Shown: one piece after another, positions 40,174 through 52,429 of the stretch
Layout: the number at the start of each line of letters is the position of its first letter
Position numbering within the stretch: position 1 is the stretch's first letter
Assembly (NCBI RefSeq): GCF_030936135.1
Contig: NC_082598.1
Span: forward strand, 48,762,347 to 48,826,346
Length of the DNA stretch: 64,000 nt
Direction: 5' to 3'
Source of the DNA: Gavia stellata
Taxonomy: Eukaryota > Chordata > Aves > Gaviiformes > Gaviidae
Position numbers and translations under genes: made by a program
The notes under the pieces: generated by a model
What the model saw: only the letters and a program-made list of their open reading frames with translations
Databases searched by the model: none
Told to the model about the DNA's origin: nothing

Positions 40174-42339
40174 ATTCAGAATAATTATACTTCTATATGT
40201 CTAGACAGAGAAAGAAGCCACAGCCCTGTCCAGGTTTTCTTGCTGTAGGGAAAATCCCGAGGAGGAGCAAATGCCATTACAGCCACTAGAGCACTTCCCA
40301 CACCCCACAGAGAAAGGACGCTTTCCAGAGGCAGAGTTCTAAGGGACTTATGAAGCAAAGTGGAATAAAACCCCTACACATGCGTATGGGTGTGTGGAAT
40401 TAGTGTATGAAACGTGTGCATCGTAAGGTCTCCCATACATTTATCTGAGGCATTGCTCTACTTCTAAACTTGTATCTTGCAGGAAGGTTTTAATAGCATG
40501 ACATAATCTAAGGCATGTATTGACTCAATTTTTAAGACAGTTGACTTCTGTCTGGTTTACACAACTCTCTCTGATTTTACACAAAGTCAAGCATAATGGA
40601 AGGCTCTTCTTCCCTTGCTTTTATGTGCCATATCCTTTCTTTCTGTTTCTTCTTTAAAACACATTGGGGTTTTTTTATTTAATGCAGGATTGTGCATCCA
40701 GAGCCTTGCAGATGGAATGCATAATTGAACATTATATTCCACTCCTGAGAGACACACCATAAAATTAATATTTGAACCATATTCTTGCTGATCCAGGGGA
40801 AGAGAGCAAAATAACACAAAGAAAATATTCTAAAGCAATTTGTGGCCTATCTACAGAATACTTTCCAGACATTAGCACAGTAAGAGAAAGACTTAACATT
40901 AATAAAAGGTGGGGTTTAATTCACAAGCAGCATTATACTATGCTGGATTGCTTTGGGTAATTTTGCAGTTAAGGAGTCAGAGTGAACAGGGTTTGGGGTG
41001 ATGGGGAGAAAAGAATGAGTGAGAAGAGACCAGATTTCAAGCAATGGTCCCTATCCCCCCTTTCACACAACTGTGCAGCAAGAGACTGCTAGAGATCAAG
41101 CCACATTGCAGATGGGACCACAGTGGGGTCTGAGTTTCACAGCATGGAGGTCCTGGCTTCATGAAAAGCACCTGAAATGCTTAGGACAAAAGACTACAGG
41201 TAACATTTGATGCAGTACTACTCTAAAGCCAAACAGAAAGAAAAAAAAAGGTATAAACTGTATTCAAGAGAGAATCAAGGTCAGGGGAAACAGAAAGGGG
41301 GTGGCCATTACTAATCAGCTACTTCAGTCATTACCATAGCCATGAAACTAAGATATGAATTTGGAGTAAAAAGTGCCTCATATGGGGCTGTTTTGCCCTG
41401 GGATATTGGTGTGAACAAAGAAATGTCAAGTCATTAAAGTTTGAGCTGATGCCAGATAGACTCAGATTTCAGAGTTAGGATCCAGAGTTTTTACTTGTGT
41501 CCAAAACTGTTTCTAGAAGTAGGAATAATGAATTTGAACTTCATCATAGGACCGCTGATGCCTGATCTCGATACCCACAGGCATCCAAAAACATCCGAGT
41601 TCTGTATAAGCTGTGTTTTTGTATATTGCTGGGGCTCCATTTTTCATTTTCCTTAGTTAAAATGTTGAATTCTGGTGTTTGTGACTGCAGAAATACATCT
41701 TTAAAACCATACAATAGGCAAATGACATTGTTCTGCAGTTGTAAACACACAGCTTAAAATGGTGGCTTGAACAGAAATTTGCTTTTTTAACTGGGCTGAC
41801 ATCTCTGCACTCCATTAATGGACAAGGAACAAAGGGAAGGTGCATTATTTTATCCTCAGAAATAGCTAAGGTGCATAACCATGACCAGCAATTGCCAGAG
41901 TAATTAATGCTAGAAATGGTCCAGGCAACAGGTACATCTACACTACCACATCTGCAGTTCAGATGTTTATTAGTCACAACCTGACATTAAAAGGCCTTCT
42001 AATTGGCAAGGATTTATTCCCTCTGATCTCAGGAAGTTTATAATTGTGAGGGCCATAGACACAACACGAATGATGTCTAAGTCTCGCACCCTTCCTTATG
42101 TATTACAGAAAGCATGCGCTGTAGTGCAGAAAGCAGGGTGGCAGTGAATAAAAAGCAGATGAGCTCACCTCTCTGGTCTACAGGAAAAAAGAAGGACCCC
42201 CCCAATGCCCAGGTTAGGTGTAAAACCTAATTTCTCACGTATAGCCTTGATTACCTCCCTAACTTTGTGATTCTCTCCGGTAACCAGCAGCCAGGTCCAG
42301 AGAGCATTTCTGCAACACTGCCTGACATGGTCCTGCTCC
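40174..42339. other. Intergenic DNA, no gene seen
   Basis: AT-rich, without recognisable repeats or coding sequence. Confidence 0.65.
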
Positions 42340-42645
42340 TTCACCCCGTGCGGGAGCCAGCCGGCACCCCAGCGGTCCTCCTCCCGGGGTGCAGGGGCTG
42401 CCCCCCAGCTGGCGGGACGGGGCTGCAGCAGCTGGTTAGGGCACAGGTGCCCCAGTAACATGGCTCTGGGCCACACCACATGCACGTGCAGCCGGCCAGC
42501 ACACACAGAGTGCTGCCCACACACAGAGCCGTGACGCCGTGACCGGGACGGTGCGGTGGCACCAGTTTGTCACCACCACCCTGTCATCTCCCTCGCCTCG
42601 CCCCGGCGCGCCAGGCCCAGCCACCGCTGCCCGGGGAGGAAGCAC
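42340..42645. promoter_or_regulatory. Isolated CpG-rich patch in the gene desert
   Basis: In otherwise AT-rich DNA about 20 kb upstream of SFRP2, a block of about 300 bases is GC-rich with many CpG (for example GACGCCGTGACCGGGACGG near 42533 and CCCCGGCGCGCCAGG near 42600). It is followed at once by an AT-rich motif-dense stretch (42646-42900) with TCTATTGTAATG, CTTTGTTTAAACTCC and AACAATAG (SOX-like). CpG islands without a gene often mark lncRNA promoters or poised enhancers. Frames of up to 119 codons on the minus strand are GC shadows. Confidence 0.45.
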
Positions 42646-45600
42646 TGTCTATTGTAATGCCAGGGATGTTCTGGCAAGAAACGTTTCCAGAGCGCTGCAC
42701 ATTTGAGGAGGCACTTAAAAAGCCCAGAGCTCTTTGTTTAAACTCCGATTGAAGACAGACCCATATGCTCTATATATTATTTATTAGTTATTGTCTTATT
42801 TAATCCCCTTTGGAAAGGCAACAATAGAGGAGTTACAGTCGTCCATTTTTTTTCCAAGCTAGTGATGTTATTCCTTCACTGAGAAACAGAAAGCAGAGCA
42901 TACCATACATTTAACTACCAGCATAGATGGGTTACTGTGACCCACTACATTTGACCATTCCTGACTCACTACCGGTCACCATGAGTGATGCATGGGTCAC
43001 CGGTACATCACTTGGGAACACGGGTCTTTGCCCAACCACCTGAGCTCAGTGGGTGCATCTCTGCCCTCAAGCAAAAGTGCACCTTTACTGATCACTCTTG
43101 AAGAAGACGAGCAGTTTGGCATTGGGAAACAAGCCTCTGGGAGACTGCAGGTATCTCGCCCCACGTGCACCACCACGCTAGTTTGAAATTCTCACCTCCA
43201 GGCCTGCCTACAAAGGCAAATCACAAGTAGAAAGGGGCGCTTGCAAAAGGAAAGGAGAAGATTATTGCCAACCTAAGCATGCTCCAGTCATGCTTTCACT
43301 GAGGAGCACCACAAGTCCCACCAGCTTCAGAGAGACATGGCAGGGTTATCAATGATGAACAGGAGGAGGCCTCTGTTTTTCACTATCAGCTTTCTCAAAA
43401 AAAACCCAAAAAACCACAAACCCCCACACATCTCACCACTACCCTCTCGTGCTCGGTAAAAGCCTGTTAAACACAGTAGGAAGACCAGCAGACTTCCACT
43501 CTCCCTTCCGCACACTGAAGCAAACTGCCCTCAGACACAGGGTTAGTTTAGGCACATCTGCTAAGATTTTTGTTTCGAAGAGACATTTGTTTTCACGGAA
43601 GACGTGCATAAGAGTCAGACTGCACCCTGAAATCAGATTTACTCCTTTAATGGTAGGCTTGGGCATCTGGAGTGTATATGTGCAACAGCTAGCCTCCAGT
43701 TCAGCTTGTAAAAATCTTTTTGTGGGGGGTAGTGACTTTCCCAGTATTTTTCATGTTAGAATAAATTAACTTAAGCGTGCATGGAAGGTAGGAATACATA
43801 CGACTGAAATGAAAAGTCGAGCTAAAAATAGCACTAAACCAATTGCATTGTTCATAGTAAGGGAAAGGAAACCTGGGGGGAAAAAAGAAATATATTTAAC
43901 AGCTGTCTCAACATAATGTCAGATTTATTCAAGATTTCTAAAATGGTCTTTGACAAGCCTTGACTCATTGTGTAGGGCTGGAAAGGGTATTGAGGGTGGA
44001 CTATTTCTTGTGATTTATAAGAGACCACTGTGACTAGTTTGAAAAACCTGCATACAAGTGCAATAAATTAAAACAGAAGCCTACATAAGACGTGTACCTT
44101 ACAGACAAAAGGCTTAAAGCATTCTTCAGTCTGAATCACCAGAGGGTGGTTTGCAAAGGGAAATCAGTTTCAAGAATTTCTGCTAGCCAAGGATGTATTC
44201 TCCAATATTTAGAAGAACTAATTTCTTCCATTAGCACATTTCAGAAATTAAAACCTAAACTCATGTAGCTATATCATGCTTACAAAGGCACTGCACTTGG
44301 ACTGTGTATCAAAAATTGCAGAAGCTTTCAGTGGCTCATTAACACTGGATCATGTACTAGTCTCATTTATTGAAAAGCTTGCATGGCACATACAGCAACT
44401 TCTATGTGAGTACAACTTAAAAAGCACTGAAGTTTGCACATGCAGAGGAGTGGAAAATGAAACCATGTGTATTTGATCAAAGATGGATGTGTTGGCCTTC
44501 CCCTTAGCTCTGAGAGATAATTGCACAGATTTTCATATAAAATTCGAACATTACCTAATTCATCAACAGAACCTTGCACAGGCTGTACCATAAAGAAAAC
44601 ACTCCAGACATCTTCACGGGAAGCAAGGGGGAAGTGAAAACCCTGAAGCTAGAGGTGCTCTGCATAAGAAGTGTATTAGTTTCACAGATCGAAGAGAAGT
44701 CAGATTGTGATCTTCCTTAAAACCCTGGTTTTCCCTCTCCCTCCAGGCAGATACTCGCTTACATTCCCCTGCAGAGTCCAAGAAATTACTGAGCGGAGGT
44801 TCACTCCGACTCCCACTGCCCTCTCCAAGCCCCATGAGTAAATCAATACAAGCAGCCCCTTTGGCTTCTACCAAACGTCTGCAGAGGTACGTGTTCTACA
44901 CTGAATAGTTTGGGAAAGGCATAATACCTTTCCTATGAAGCTCTGGCACTGATTTGGATGGCCAGCATGGCTGGACATGCAGAAGAGCCACTTCTCCTTG
45001 GAAGTGCAACACAGAACTTGAGATTAGGCCTGAAATCCTTAATTTTACATCACAGCTGGTGACATCCTACTGGACAACAGATTGGGGGAAAATGGCATAT
45101 GCTTTGCTTCCCATTACCTTTTTCATGTTGCCAGGTGGTGATTTTGTATAACACTCACCTGAAACTACATACATGAATTCAGGAGCCAAACCCCGCCGTG
45201 ACACTTAACTGCAGTCCCTGCATCACCATGCAAATATAGGGGATCATACCCAAGCACACCTCCCAGAAACTTCTACACAGAATCATAACACCCTTTTTCA
45301 GTGGTGGGGTTTTATTAGCTGGTGCTTATGGAGGAATGACCAGGAATAGTCTAGCTGATACTCCTAATGAAGGCTTGAGAGCAGAACAGACTGACTGCTC
45401 TTCGTTGTATGAAACAGTAGCGAATACACTTTGTATAATACAGCCAGGAAGGTAAAGGTTAAGGGCTGGAGGAAAGGGAAGTCACTCCAAAAGAAAAAGA
45501 AGAAATTCACAAACAAGAGAGGGACCTGAGACTTCCAGCCCCTTCATCATCTCCTGTTACACAGTTCATAACCAGAACACCATGTTTGGGCCCCTTCTTG

Positions 45601-46935
45601 CCCGATGTGACTATTGCTATAGGAATTAAATATTTTCTTGAGTGCACCTGCTCTGATTAGCCTCGCACAGCTACAGTCAAAAAGATTTCTGTATTAAACC
45701 TTAGGGGAAAAGGCCCCCGTCCAGTATTAAGTCATCCATGGCTTCTCCCTTATTCCACAGAAACTATCCAAGATACCACTTCCAAATTTTAGGAGTTATG
45801 ATTGTCTATAGCAACTTCTCCTGTTCTTTTGTGTCAGCTAAAATAAAGGAGCCTGATTTTGAATTCACATACATACCCATATAAATGCAGGTTCAAGACA
45901 GTGCAGTTCCATCAGAGAAGAATTGCTGTAAGAGATTATAATCAGATGCAAGGTGTCTTTTATCTGCCGGACTTCCTACATGTTGCTCTGAAATGATGGG
46001 TCAATTATCCCAGCACTATGTTCTTCCTAGGCTGAATGAGGATAGTAAGTTGAGATCTCATCAATCACTCCAGGTCCTATTGCTCCTGCAGAGAGAATTG
46101 TTATGGCAACAGGAGGGTGAAATCCAGGTTTACAGTAACTGAACAGATGGATTCCAAAAGTCTGGGACAGTCTTGCAATGGAAAAGCTGATGAATTACAG
46201 AAGAAAAACATATGCCACTTATTTAACCTTCTGATTTTCTTTGATTCATTGCTAGGACAAGCAAACAAATCTTAAGAGAAAAAAAAAGGAAAGACTGGGG
46301 GAAAAAAGTAAACAGTAGTGCAACTATTGTTTCTATATTTCATGCAGTAGTGATTCCTTCTATGCCAGCACCCCGACAGCGCCTTGACCTTCCCACCTCA
46401 AAAACTTAGATTTTACCCCGATTTCTGAAAGGGATAGGGCTTACATAGTAGCAGAGAAGGTGTTTTCACTTCCTCCCCCTATTTTTTTTTCCCCACTGGC
46501 CAATTGCATTAAAATTTGACAGAAGGGTAGCAGCCCAAGAGACTATATTTCCGTATGAAGATCGGCTGCTAAGCAGGGGACAGAATCCCAAAGCAGTGCT
46601 CCCATGGCTAACAGCAGCTGCGGGAGCCACCACATGCGGTCTCTTCCTCCCTGGGCAGAAGGAGGGCAGGGAAGACTGGAGGCGGTGTGCAATCGAAGGA
46701 CCTGGGATTACTGCAGGAGATGTAGGACGCTTGGTAGGAAAGCTGGTTACACTGCTCAGGAACAGATCTCTGTGCATGTTTGCACTAAAAATTAAAATGC
46801 ATTTCTTCCCCCGCCACCTCCCCCCGAAATAGAAGAGAAACAACTGTTGAGATGCACTGTGATGAAGATGAGTACGTATGTCCTATGGCTGTGCGAAACG
46901 GGAAGAAAACAACTTCTGCTTTCAACCTTTCCTCT
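42646..46935. other. Intergenic DNA, no gene seen
   Basis: After the motif-dense part adjoining the CpG patch (to about 42900), the sequence is ordinary. Frames are under 130 codons and lack homology. Confidence 0.65.
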
Positions 46936-47106
46936 GTGCCTGTGTGTGCACAAACATGCGTGCACACAACCAGAACACATATACACCCACACAACCAGAA
47001 TACATGTATATGCACACAGCACGCACGTACACACATATGTTCACACACACAGGGGAACAGTTAAACACAGGAATTATTGCAAGTATATCCATGCACATGC
47101 ACACAG
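46936..47106. repeat. CA/TG-rich imperfect microsatellite
   Basis: The region is an imperfect mixture of CA, CACG and TATA dinucleotides. It includes a 25-base internal repeat (CACACAACCAGAA at 46963 and again at 46988). It creates spurious cysteine- and histidine-rich frames on both strands. Confidence 0.85.
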
Positions 47107-47376
47107 ACAAAACCTGGGATTTCTAGCAAAGCTTGAGCAATTCAGTGTAATAAAAAAGGGCTCCTTGCAGCAAAGCACTTAACGAATGGCAGACTGTGTC
47201 CAAAGGGTGCCATTACCCAAGGGAGCTGGGGGATTTGGCTGGACTCTGCAGTATGAACAAATGGCCTGAAGATTTGTTAGGGTAAAGACTGGATTCAGTA
47301 CAATCAGAAGGTTTCATCTCCTCTGAAGCCCTATATATTTCATCCCTAGGGCAGATGAAGCTGCAGTATTTTCCCA

Positions 47377-47700
47377 TATTTTAAAAGTAATTTCTTTGTG
47401 AGAGGAATCTAATGTCTGAAAACTATTGTACCTTCCCAGTATTTTCAGAGTCAAGTTCTCCTCTCAGGCCCACTAGCAAATAAAACCTGAACTAACACCT
47501 TTCATTTTAATTTAATATCATTATTAATTATCTTCTTGTATTTTAAAAGTAATTTCTTTGTGAGAGGAATCTAATGTCTGAAAACTATTGTACCTTCCCA
47601 GTATTTTCAGAGTCAAGTTCTCCTCTCAGGCCCACTAGCAAATAAAACCTGAACTAACACCTTTCATTTTAATTTTATATCATTATTAATTATCTTCTTG
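47377..47700 (+). repeat. 162-bp tandem duplication, two copies
   Basis: Copy 1 (47377-47538) and copy 2 (47539-47700) are directly adjacent and differ at one base by eye (A at 47514 versus T at 47676). The unit is AT-rich single-copy-looking DNA with no repeat-family signature. Such near-identity means a recent duplication, a polymorphic variant or an assembly artefact. Confidence 0.95.
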
Positions 47701-48339
47701 TATATCAACCAGGGAAAATTGAACAACCTAAAAAGAGACCACGACAAGTTGCTGTTCTAAATGGCCACCAGAGATAAACAATGGCTCTGACATCGGCTAC
47801 CTTCTAGAAATCATCTTTTCACTTCCCCCTATAGCCCATAATTTGAAGTATTTGCAACTCCTCTCGCCTTGAAGAAAATATATTATTTACAGCATGTTTT
47901 CTATTCTGGGAGCTCAGAATTCCTCCTTGACTCCAGCTCATACATCACTTTTGTGTCGAACTCTGACCTCATCTCTATTTGCATTCCCTACTTTGATGGA
48001 GCAGCTATTTCTGATTACAGACTGGCAAAATAAATCATAGAAAATTGGAATTCCAAGGAAAAGAACATTTCATGTTTCGTCATGTCGTTGTTATGAGACA
48101 GGCAGACTTTTAGCTTGATTGTTTTATTTTTACCAGGGGATGCTCAGCACTATGTTTTATGTGCTCTCAGAATATGAGCCCATGTACTCATGGAGTTCCA
48201 AAACCTCAAAACCCACAGTCAATTATAGTGCTCAAGAATGGTGACTCTAGATTTCTGACAACCAGTTTCTCCTGAGGTACTGCTGGCTCCATCTGTCCCA
48301 TGCAGCCATACTCCTCATGGCTTTAAAAATGCACTGACT

Positions 48340-50145
48340 CACACAATGGTTAAGGTTGGAAGAAACCTCTGGAGGTCACCTTGTCCAACGCCCCTGCTCA
48401 AGCAGGGCCACCTGCAACCGGTTGCCCAGGACTATGTTCAGTCAGGTTTTGAATATCTCTAAGGATGGAGACTGCACAACCTCTCTGGGAAATCTCAGCC
48501 AGCATTTAGTCACCCTCACAGTAAAAAAGTTTCTTCTGCTGTTCAGACGGCACCTTCTGTGTTTCAGTTTGTGCCCATTGCCTCTCGTCCTGTCTCTGGG
48601 CACCACTGGAAAGAGCCTGGCTCCATCGCCTATGCACCCTCCCATCAGGTGTTTGTACACACTGATGAGATCCGCCCTGAACCTTCTCTTCTCCAGGCTG
48701 AATAGTCCCAGCTCTCTCAGCCATTCCTCATAGGAGAGATGCTCCAGTCCCTCATCGTCTTCAAGGCCCTTCGCTGGTCTGAATCCATGTCTCTCTTGTA
48801 CTGGGGAGCCCAAAACTGGAGACAGCACTCTGGGTGCACGCTCGTCAGTGCTGAGTGGAGGGGAAGGATCGCCTCCCTTGACCTGTTGGCAACACTCCTA
48901 AGGCAGCCCATGATACTTGTTAGCCTTCCTTGCCACAAGGGTGCATTGCTGGCTCATAGTCAGCTTGGTGTCTGCCAGGAACCCCAGGTCCTTCTCTGCC
49001 AAGGTGTTTTCCAGATGGTCAGTCCCCAGTATACACTGATGCCTGGGGTTATTCCTCCTCAGGTGCAGGACTTTGCATTTTGCTTTTCTGAACTTCATGA
49101 GATTCTTATGGCCCATTTCTCCAGCTTATCAAGGTCCCTTTGAATGGCAGTACAACCATCTGGTCTATGAACCACTCCTCCCAGTTTTGTATTACCTGAG
49201 GTGATGATACACTTCACTTCAAACTTGCTGAGGGTGCACTCTGTCTCAGTGTCCAGGTCATTAATAAAGAGGTTAAACAGAATTGGCCCCAGTGAAGAAG
49301 GTGAAGAAGGCATTGAGTACCTCAGGCACTCCTGTGTCCTTTGTCACCAAGTCCTCTGCCCCATTCAGCTGCAGAGCCACATTTCCCCTTGTCTTCCTTT
49401 TATTGCTGATGTACCTGTACAAGCCCTTCTTGTTACCCTTCATGTCCCTTGTCAGATTCAACTGCAGGTGGGCTTTGGATTTCTTAATCCCATCCCTGCA
49501 TGCTTGGACAGCATCTCTATGTGCCTCATGGGTCACCTGTCCCTGTTTCTACCTCCTGTACACTGCCTTTTATGTTTGAGTTTAGTTAGAAGCAACTTGT
49601 TCTTCAATGAAGGCCTCCTGCTGCCTTTGCTTGACTTCCTGCTCATCAGGATGGACCATTCTTGAGCTTGGAGGAGGTGATCCTGGAAAAAAATTACCAG
49701 CTCTCCTGGATCCCTCTTCTCTCCAGAGTCAGATCCCATGGGATTCTTCCAAGCAAGTCCCTGAACAGGTCCAAGTATTGTCTCCTGAAGTCCAGGGCTG
49801 TGGTCCTGCTATTTGACTTGTTCCCTCCTCTCAGGATCCTGAACTCCACCACCTCATGGTCACTGCAGCCAAAGCTGCCCCCCGACTTACACCTCCCCAG
49901 CCCATCCTTCTTTAACAAGTATAAGGTCCAGCAGAGCATCTCCCCTCATTGGATCCTTGATCACCTGCATCAGGATATTACCATCAGTGAACTCCAGAAA
50001 CCTCCTACATTGCTTGTGCCCTGCTGTGTTGTCCATTCAGCAGATATTGGGATGGTTGAAGTCTCCCATGAGCACCAGTGCCTGTGAACATGAGGCTCCT
50101 TTCAGCTGTCTGAGAGCCTCATCTACTTCTTCCTGATCAGGGGGT
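48340..50145 (-). mobile_element. CR1 LINE, 5'-truncated and internally deleted
   Basis: This is the largest mobile element in the window, about 1.8 kb. Its 3' end is on the left (ACACAATGGTTAAGGTTGG, the reverse complement of a CR1 terminus) and its 5' truncation is near 50145. On the minus strand it carries remnants of ORF2 from the end of the endonuclease domain to the C-terminus, then the CR1 3' untranslated region. From about 48370 to 48650 it is nearly identical to the copy at 36157, so both belong to the same subfamily and age class. CR1 moves by target-primed reverse transcription and normally leaves little or no target-site duplication; none is visible here. Confidence 0.92.
48880..50130 (-). 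pseudogene. Broken CR1 ORF2 (endonuclease / reverse transcriptase remnant)
   Basis: Read on the minus strand from right to left, the pieces are these. An endonuclease C-terminus with the GCSDHE motif (SDH is a catalytic signature of the APE-type nuclease) and EFRILRGGNK lies in the frame at 49694-49939. The linker and start of the reverse transcriptase (KHKRQC, then [13 protein letters not shown] and LNAFF) lie in the frames at 49533-49739 and 49273-49536. After a jump near 49290 comes [14 protein letters not shown], then CTLSKF, and finally LEKWA and KCKVLHLRRNN at 48898-49313. Most of the fingers and palm, roughly 200 residues by comparison with the family, is missing at the 49290 junction. 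The expected FADD catalytic motif after CTLSKF is replaced by unrelated residues near 49185-49223. Frameshifts separate the pieces, so the copy is dead. Confidence 0.85.
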
Positions 50146-52429
50146 CACAGTTAAGAATATTAATTACTTCATACTAGTTTGTAGTTTGTAACATTTCTGC
50201 AAGTGTTTCTGTACAATGGTTCTTCACTGGAGTATGACAGAAATAAAACCTAATGCAAGAAATACCTTATCTGTGTGTAGTCAAGCTTATTCTCTTTTTT
50301 CTGGCCACTTCATCTATGGGACTAGCAACTTGCAAAGGACACCCAGTAATTAAGAGCACATTGTGCTGAAATAAATATACAGTAAGTCACAATTTGGGAT
50401 ATCCAAACTTACACCTTCAAAAGCAGTGCTTGATTTATGGATGCCTGGCTTGAAGATGGTTTGAGCTTAAGCTCCCAGCCACCACATGAGGACCACAGTG
50501 CATAAAGTCCCCTCCTCCAAAGGAATATGTTTGTAAATACAAAATGGCATCACCCATAATGAACTGGCAATTTAGGGAAGGGAATAACTTAAAAACCAGT
50601 CCTGATCTGGTACCCATGGATGGGAAAAAGCTGTATCTTCTTAATGCCACAGCCACTGCATCACAAGAAGTCAGGCCCTTTTTTTATTTATGTAAATCTA
50701 ATCCAAAAAGTAACACATAGCTACACATTTCTATCACCTCCAATTTAAGCATGAACAAAAGGGTAAAGTAACAGATGAGGATGAAGAAAGTAACTGATAC
50801 ACTGCCTCTTCTCACCATGTACAATACCAACAGCATGAAGTTACCAGTGAGTGACCCAGGTTCAAATACATTATGGTGTAACCGTTCCTAAAATAGTTCC
50901 TAAAAATAGAGCTGTGTAATGTAATCAGAATTTGTCCCCTCCTTATGAAATATGTACTTCATATGCAAAAATCTGAGTATGTTTAAAATTAATGAACTGT
51001 AAGCAGCAAGGTGCAAACTTCCCTCATAGGCAGAAGACATTGTCCTAAAAGGGCACAACTGAAGGTTTTTGCTTTATCTGTGAAGTTTGTCTAGCCAAAC
51101 CCGAGCCTTGCTTAGACTGGTAACAGGCCTAAGCATCCCTGCACACCGGGCTAAATAAATAAATAAATTAATAATAACAACAACAATAACCACAGGAAAA
51201 CCTTCTGCTCAAGCATAAGATAAGGACTCATGGACATATTGCAGATACAGTTAAAAATGTTAATAGGTCTTCTACAACTATAAATAGGTCAGAGATGCCA
51301 GATCCTTTTCCATCTTCTTCACAAAATCAAGAGGTCTAGAAAAAAAACCCCCAAATTCAGAGACATATCCCAAAAATAACAGCAGGCGTTTCAAATACGT
51401 GGCTAGCTCCTATGGCTATAGGCACAGCTGCGCATTGCATAACATTACAGAATTAAAGCTGTTACCTGCACACATTCTAAATGCACAGCCAGCATTAATG
51501 ACACAGGCCATCTAGGAAGGATTAAGGATTAGTTATCATTTCAGCCCAATGAAAGAAGATCTATATTTCTCTTTTAGACACGTAATTCACAGGAGAATCA
51601 TGCTTGCCAACACTCTGAAAAAATAATCTTTCAGAATTCTTGCAAACCCACTGTGTTATGATTTCATCTCATGAAATACAACACCTTTACATTAAACCTC
51701 ATAAAACTAAATCCTGCTGGATCTCTTCCAGGCTCGGAGAATAAACAGCTATATCAGTAATGCCTAGAACAGTAAAATCTGGCCCACTGTCATGTGGCAT
51801 GTTCCCATTTACAGAGGGGAGCAGGTCTGCAAACAGCTAATTCACTTTGCTATTACAAAATCCTCACATATAATGAATTTCTCACATAATTGGTCTAAGA
51901 AATACTTCAAAGGAAAAAAAGAATGCTTTGAACACCATAATACATATTTATTCCTACTAGTTTGGGTTTTTTTTACCTATTCCCTGCCTTCCCCTTAATG
52001 AAATATGTGCTGCAGAGCTGCTCTGGTTTTTAGTTTTTAGCGAGCAGGAGTGAGTTTAGTTGCGTCTGGAACTCTGGTAGATAGCAAAGGGGCAAAATTT
52101 GTCGTCAAAACAGTTCAAAAGCACAGATGATTATATCCGATGAGATTACTTTTTAAAGCCTGATTATTTTCCCTTTGCAGTCGGAAGAGCTACACAGATT
52201 CCTTTCAGTCTTGCTGGTCCCACCCAGAGCATGAGTATGAAGGGTATTAAAATAACCAGTACAAGTACAATTACACCAGGCAACACAGATCTAATGCAAA
52301 AGCCCTCCTTGGGAACTCAGGGCAAAAGTCCTCCATGGAGACCGGCATACGGCCAAAGAACAAAAGCAATTTTCTATGTGAAATAGACTCTTCCCTGTCC
52401 CCCGTGTAGAGCTACGCCTTAATCCCCAA
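50146..52429. other. Intergenic DNA, no gene seen
   Basis: AT-rich, with only the AAAT/AAC simple repeat recognisable. Confidence 0.65.
51152..51190 (+). repeat. AAAT / AAC simple repeat
   Basis: TAAA units repeat about four times and then pass into AAT and AAC triplets. Old A-rich microsatellites of this kind often grow from LINE or SINE tails, but no element is recognisable next to it. Confidence 0.8.

Noticed and set aside
46785..47182. Cys/His-rich frames that resemble metal-binding repeats
   Set aside because: They are direct translations of the CA/TG microsatellite.
49201..50087. Plus-strand ORFs of 141-154 codons over the large CR1
   Set aside because: They are antisense shadows of the CR1 ORF2 remnant on the minus strand.
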